Both the position numbers and the translations under genes were made by a program. This document shows positions 12,194 through 14,211 of a stretch of DNA of 14,211 nt, one piece after another. The number at the start of each line of letters is the position of its first letter. Positions within the stretch are counted from its first letter, which is position 1. The stretch is from contig JAEDLZ010000028.1 of the NCBI GenBank assembly GCA_016303265.1, positions 1 to 14,211 on the forward strand, written 5' to 3'. This stretch comes from Clostridiales bacterium. Its GTDB lineage: Bacteria; Bacillota; Clostridia; Monoglobales; Monoglobaceae. Under the pieces are notes generated by a model. It was given only the letters and a program-made list of their open reading frames with translations, made no database searches and was not told the DNA's origin.

Positions 12194-13546
12194 TCAGGAC
12201 GGTTCGTTTTGTGCCGCCTTATCCTTAATCACGCCATACTCGGTTACTGCGGTCTTGTCGGTTTTCATAAGCTCAACAGAATATGACGCAAAATTAAAGT
12301 GCTTTTCAAAGCCTTCCGGAATAACTCTGCCAAAGGTTTCGGTGTATATCTCCTTTGCGTATTCTATTGCAGAGGACGCTTCGGGATACAAAATAAAATC
12401 CTGCAGTCTGTTTGCATATTCGGTGGCACATTCAAGAGTTTCGCACCCGAATCCTTCAAGTACGGCTTTGAATTTTGAAAGCTCGCCCGACTTTTCCATA
12501 TCACGCATTCTGTGTGCAAGTGAATTTAACAGTCCGAGCTGTGACAGATCTTTAACGCACATTGGGATATTGGCTTCCATACTCTGCACTGCAAGCAAAA
12601 CACAGTCGTCAAAGCTGTCTGCACCGAGTTCTCTTAAAAAGTTGGCTTTACCTTCCTTTGAAACCGGGAGCGTAAGCCACCTTTCCGGCTTTTCGCCGTC
12701 TGATTTTTTCGGCGCTATATACAGTTTGAAAATGTATTTATCATCGTCAAATATTTCGGGGAATTTAACTCCGTCATATACCTTTGAAAACTCATTTTCA
12801 TTGCAAGTAAAATACCCGTCCTCCGTGAAAATTCCTTTTTCGGTATCCCGAATGTTTTCCCCGATTGCTTTGTAATCAATGAAACGCCATATTTCCTTAT
12901 TTGCATTTTCCAGCCATTCAAGCATTCCGTTATCGGCATACATTCTGCCAAGTGTTTCGGCATCGCACACACCGTCAACCAATTCGCAGCAATGCAGGTT
13001 GTATGCTATATTTATAAGGTCATCAATATCCGTAAGCGAGAGACCTTTTTTCTGTCTGTACCCCCGAAACTGTTTATGTTCATATACCGAGAATCTGCTC
13101 ATAACTTTTGCAAGATAATTAAGCTTTGCAATATAGTCCGCCCCGGCACTCAAATCAATTTCCGTGTCCGTATTGTACAGTCTGCATTTTTTAATTGTGT
13201 ACGGCTGCTCTTCCCCGGTTATTCTCGCTCTTTCGAAAGCGTCTTTAATCTCATTTTCCGTTGCCGGAAGCTGAATTTCCGCACCTTCGTACTGTGATTT
13301 TGTTTCAGCCAAATCGTCCCGTGAAATATTAACGGTTATTTTGAAAATATCGTCAAGCTTTTGTGGCTTGACGATATTGTTTTTGAACCTCTTTTCCTCT
13401 GTCAGATATGTGTTAAACAGCTTGCCGTCTATATACACATCGGCTTCCTTTGGTGTTCTTGCGGTTATTTTAATGTCGTTGCTTGAATCGGCATATCCCT
13501 GCAACAGCCGCTGAACATTTTTCGCAATTTCTTCACGGTTAATCAC
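12194..13546 (-). CDS. ArdA-like antirestriction protein, two-module, 450 aa
   Basis: This 450-aa protein is related to ArdA antirestriction proteins, acidic DNA mimics that inhibit type I restriction enzymes during plasmid or ICE transfer. It has an N-terminal extension (1-88), a first ArdA-like module (about 90-262; AEIQLPATENEIKDAF, then NYLAKVMSRF and a long helical part with INIAYNLHCCELV), and a second module (about 289-440; RWLTLPVSKEGKANFL, SFDDCVLLAVQSME, LLNSLAHRMRDM). The second module is similar to the adjacent partial gene, so the two are tandem paralogs. The composition is acidic, as expected for a DNA mimic. The start is GTG 13544-13546, overlapping the previous stop, with GGGAGG 9 nt upstream. 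A perfect 13-bp inverted repeat lies within codons 57-67. Antirestriction activity is inferred from family. Confidence 0.75.
   Translation of the reverse strand: MINREEIAKNVQRLLQGYADSSNDIKITARTPKEADVYIDGKLFNTYLTEEKRFKNNIVKPQKLDDIFKITVNISRDDLAETKSQYEGAEIQLPATENEIKDAFERARITGEEQPYTIKKCRLYNTDTEIDLSAGADYIAKLNYLAKVMSRFSVYEHKQFRGYRQKKGLSLTDIDDLINIAYNLHCCELVDGVCDAETLGRMYADNGMLEWLENANKEIWRFIDYKAIGENIRDTEKGIFTEDGYFTCNENEFSKVYDGVKFPEIFDDDKYIFKLYIAPKKSDGEKPERWLTLPVSKEGKANFLRELGADSFDDCVLLAVQSMEANIPMCVKDLSQLGLLNSLAHRMRDMEKSGELSKFKAVLEGFGCETLECATEYANRLQDFILYPEASSAIEYAKEIYTETFGRVIPEGFEKHFNFASYSVELMKTDKTAVTEYGVIKDKAAQNEPS
13346..13378. repeat. 13-bp perfect inverted repeat inside the ArdA-like gene
   Basis: The arms aatatcgtcaagc (13346-13358) and gcttgacgatatt (13366-13378) are perfectly complementary across a 7-nt loop. 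The hairpin spans exactly 11 codons of the ArdA-like gene (residues 57-67, NIVKPQKLDDI). On the coding strand the stem runs into TTTTC, and on the other strand GTTTTTG follows, so it loosely resembles a weak intrinsic terminator in both directions. It may be chance, or an RNA structure that modulates expression. Confidence 0.7.
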
Positions 13547-14211
13547 ATCTGCATTCCTCCCATCTCCTCTGTTTGCTTTTCCGTTTGCTCATCATCGCAC
13601 GGAACTATGTCATACAGTCCCTTATCTCTTGCCGATACCACTCCGTATTCCGTGAATGACGCACCGAGTCTTTCTGCAAGCATCTTTCCGAGTTGAGTAA
13701 GGTTTGTCTGCTTAAAGAAATTCATATCAAAACCCTTCGGCAGATTGTGTGCAAGGTAGTCCTTTGCAAATGCTTCTGCCGAATCTGCATAATATGAAAG
13801 TTTGTACCTATGCAGGTTTTCCGCAATATCTCTTATTTCGTCAAGACTTTTAGGCTCTTCACTCTCAATTACAGCTTTGAACGTTACTCTGTCCGACTGC
13901 GAATATGACACATATCTCTCGGCTATATCATTAAGCTTATCAAAATCCTGCATATCACCGAATATCTGACCGTCAATTCCCTCAATTGCACTTTCAAAGC
14001 CATAATACACGCAGTCCTCTATACCGCCTTCATCATGAGCCTTCGCTATTTCATTTGCCCTGCTTTTCGGTATCGGCAGATATATTGTTTCCGCAGACTC
14101 AGCATTTTCCATACTGTCATTAACCGGAGCCTCGGCAACATCAAGTGCAAACACAATTGTATTCTCAAATTTTAACTGCTCCTCTGTTGCTCCTGTATAT
14201 TCCTGCGGAAA
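13543..14211 (-). CDS. ArdA-like antirestriction protein, 5' partial
   Basis: The frame is open to the right edge, giving 222 residues of a longer protein. The core (SAETIYLPIPKSRANEIAKA, then GGIEDCVYYGFESAIEG, and FDKLNDIAERY) matches the ArdA pattern of LP-type strand, D-x-C/Y region, and a 'L-x-x-L-N-x-I/L-A' helix, and it parallels the second module of the next gene position by position; both end near TEYGV. Before that core, FPQEYTGATEEQLKFEN and VFALDVAEAP line up with the linker between the two modules of the 450-aa protein, so this is probably the C-terminal half of another two-module protein. A GTG at 14152-14154 could serve as a start but has no ribosome site at a useful distance, so I treat the gene as truncated by the window. 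The stop overlaps the next gene's GTG. Confidence 0.72.
   Translation of the reverse strand, partial: FPQEYTGATEEQLKFENTIVFALDVAEAPVNDSMENAESAETIYLPIPKSRANEIAKAHDEGGIEDCVYYGFESAIEGIDGQIFGDMQDFDKLNDIAERYVSYSQSDRVTFKAVIESEEPKSLDEIRDIAENLHRYKLSYYADSAEAFAKDYLAHNLPKGFDMNFFKQTNLTQLGKMLAERLGASFTEYGVVSARDKGLYDIVPCDDEQTEKQTEEMGGMQM

Noticed and set aside
8..13297. Numerous plus-strand frames of 60-270 codons, the longest at 11465-12286
   Set aside because: They lie antisense to coupled minus-strand genes, lack ribosome sites, show no recognisable domains and have compositions typical of antisense shadows.
1..14211. Search for CRISPR arrays, tRNA or rRNA genes, IS elements and att direct repeats
   Set aside because: No regularly spaced repeats, tRNA-like cloverleaf ends, transposase frames or long direct repeats were seen by eye; the window is almost fully coding.

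Overview
All genes in this window lie on the minus strand, so transcription runs from high to low coordinates. The DNA is moderately AT-rich. Shine-Dalgarno sites are strong (GGAGG or AGGAGGTG), GTG and TTG starts are common, and stops often overlap the next start. The protein families (SpoVG, ArdA-like and YodL-domain proteins, DUF6133, DUF4320, a clostridial-type Tad pilus set) point to a gut or rumen Clostridia, probably Oscillospiraceae/Ruminococcaceae. The neighbourhood looks like an integrative conjugative element (ICE) or similar accessory island. No integrase, relaxase, transposase or attachment site is visible, so 'ICE' is an inference from gene families.

Region 1 (about 14211 to 11177) is the element-maintenance block. 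It holds two ArdA-like antirestriction proteins (the first runs off the right edge), a YodL-domain protein interrupted by an in-frame TAG inside its conserved C-terminal motif, and a SpoVG-family regulator. Region 2 (11175 to 10481) is the pilin block: a 41-codon prepilin-like gene lacking its hydrophobic segment, an intact DUF6133 Flp-type pilin, and a small ankyrin-type protein.

Region 3 (10441 to 8462) is a self-contained transcription unit for a 623-aa AAA/DUF4143-type ATPase. Its promoter is a perfect TTGACA-17-TATAAT. A 14-bp perfect inverted repeat centres on the -35 box, and an intrinsic terminator follows the gene. The unit sits between the pilin block and the rest of the pilus genes and looks like an inserted cargo cassette.

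Region 4 (8450 to 1228) is the pilus assembly operon, in order: A24 prepilin peptidase, CpaB/SAF protein, TadZ-like ATPase, TadA motor ATPase, TadB-like platform protein, a 49-aa Cys-rich protein, TadC-like platform protein, a DUF3848-like protein, a DUF4320 pseudopilin and a TadE/TadG-like pseudopilin. No secretin is seen, as expected in a Gram-positive cell. Region 5 (1102 to 1) holds a charged protein of unknown function and the N-terminus of a membrane-anchored protein cut by the left edge.

Working model (inference): the pilin and pseudopilins are processed by the A24 peptidase, polymerised by TadA, TadB and TadC, and placed by TadZ, giving a thin surface pilus carried by a mobile element. 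The ArdA-like proteins would protect the element from host restriction after transfer. Points most worth a second look are the operator-controlled ATPase cassette, its terminator directly in front of the assembly operon, the Cys-rich mini-protein between TadB and TadC, the pilin remnant, and the TAG-interrupted YodL gene.
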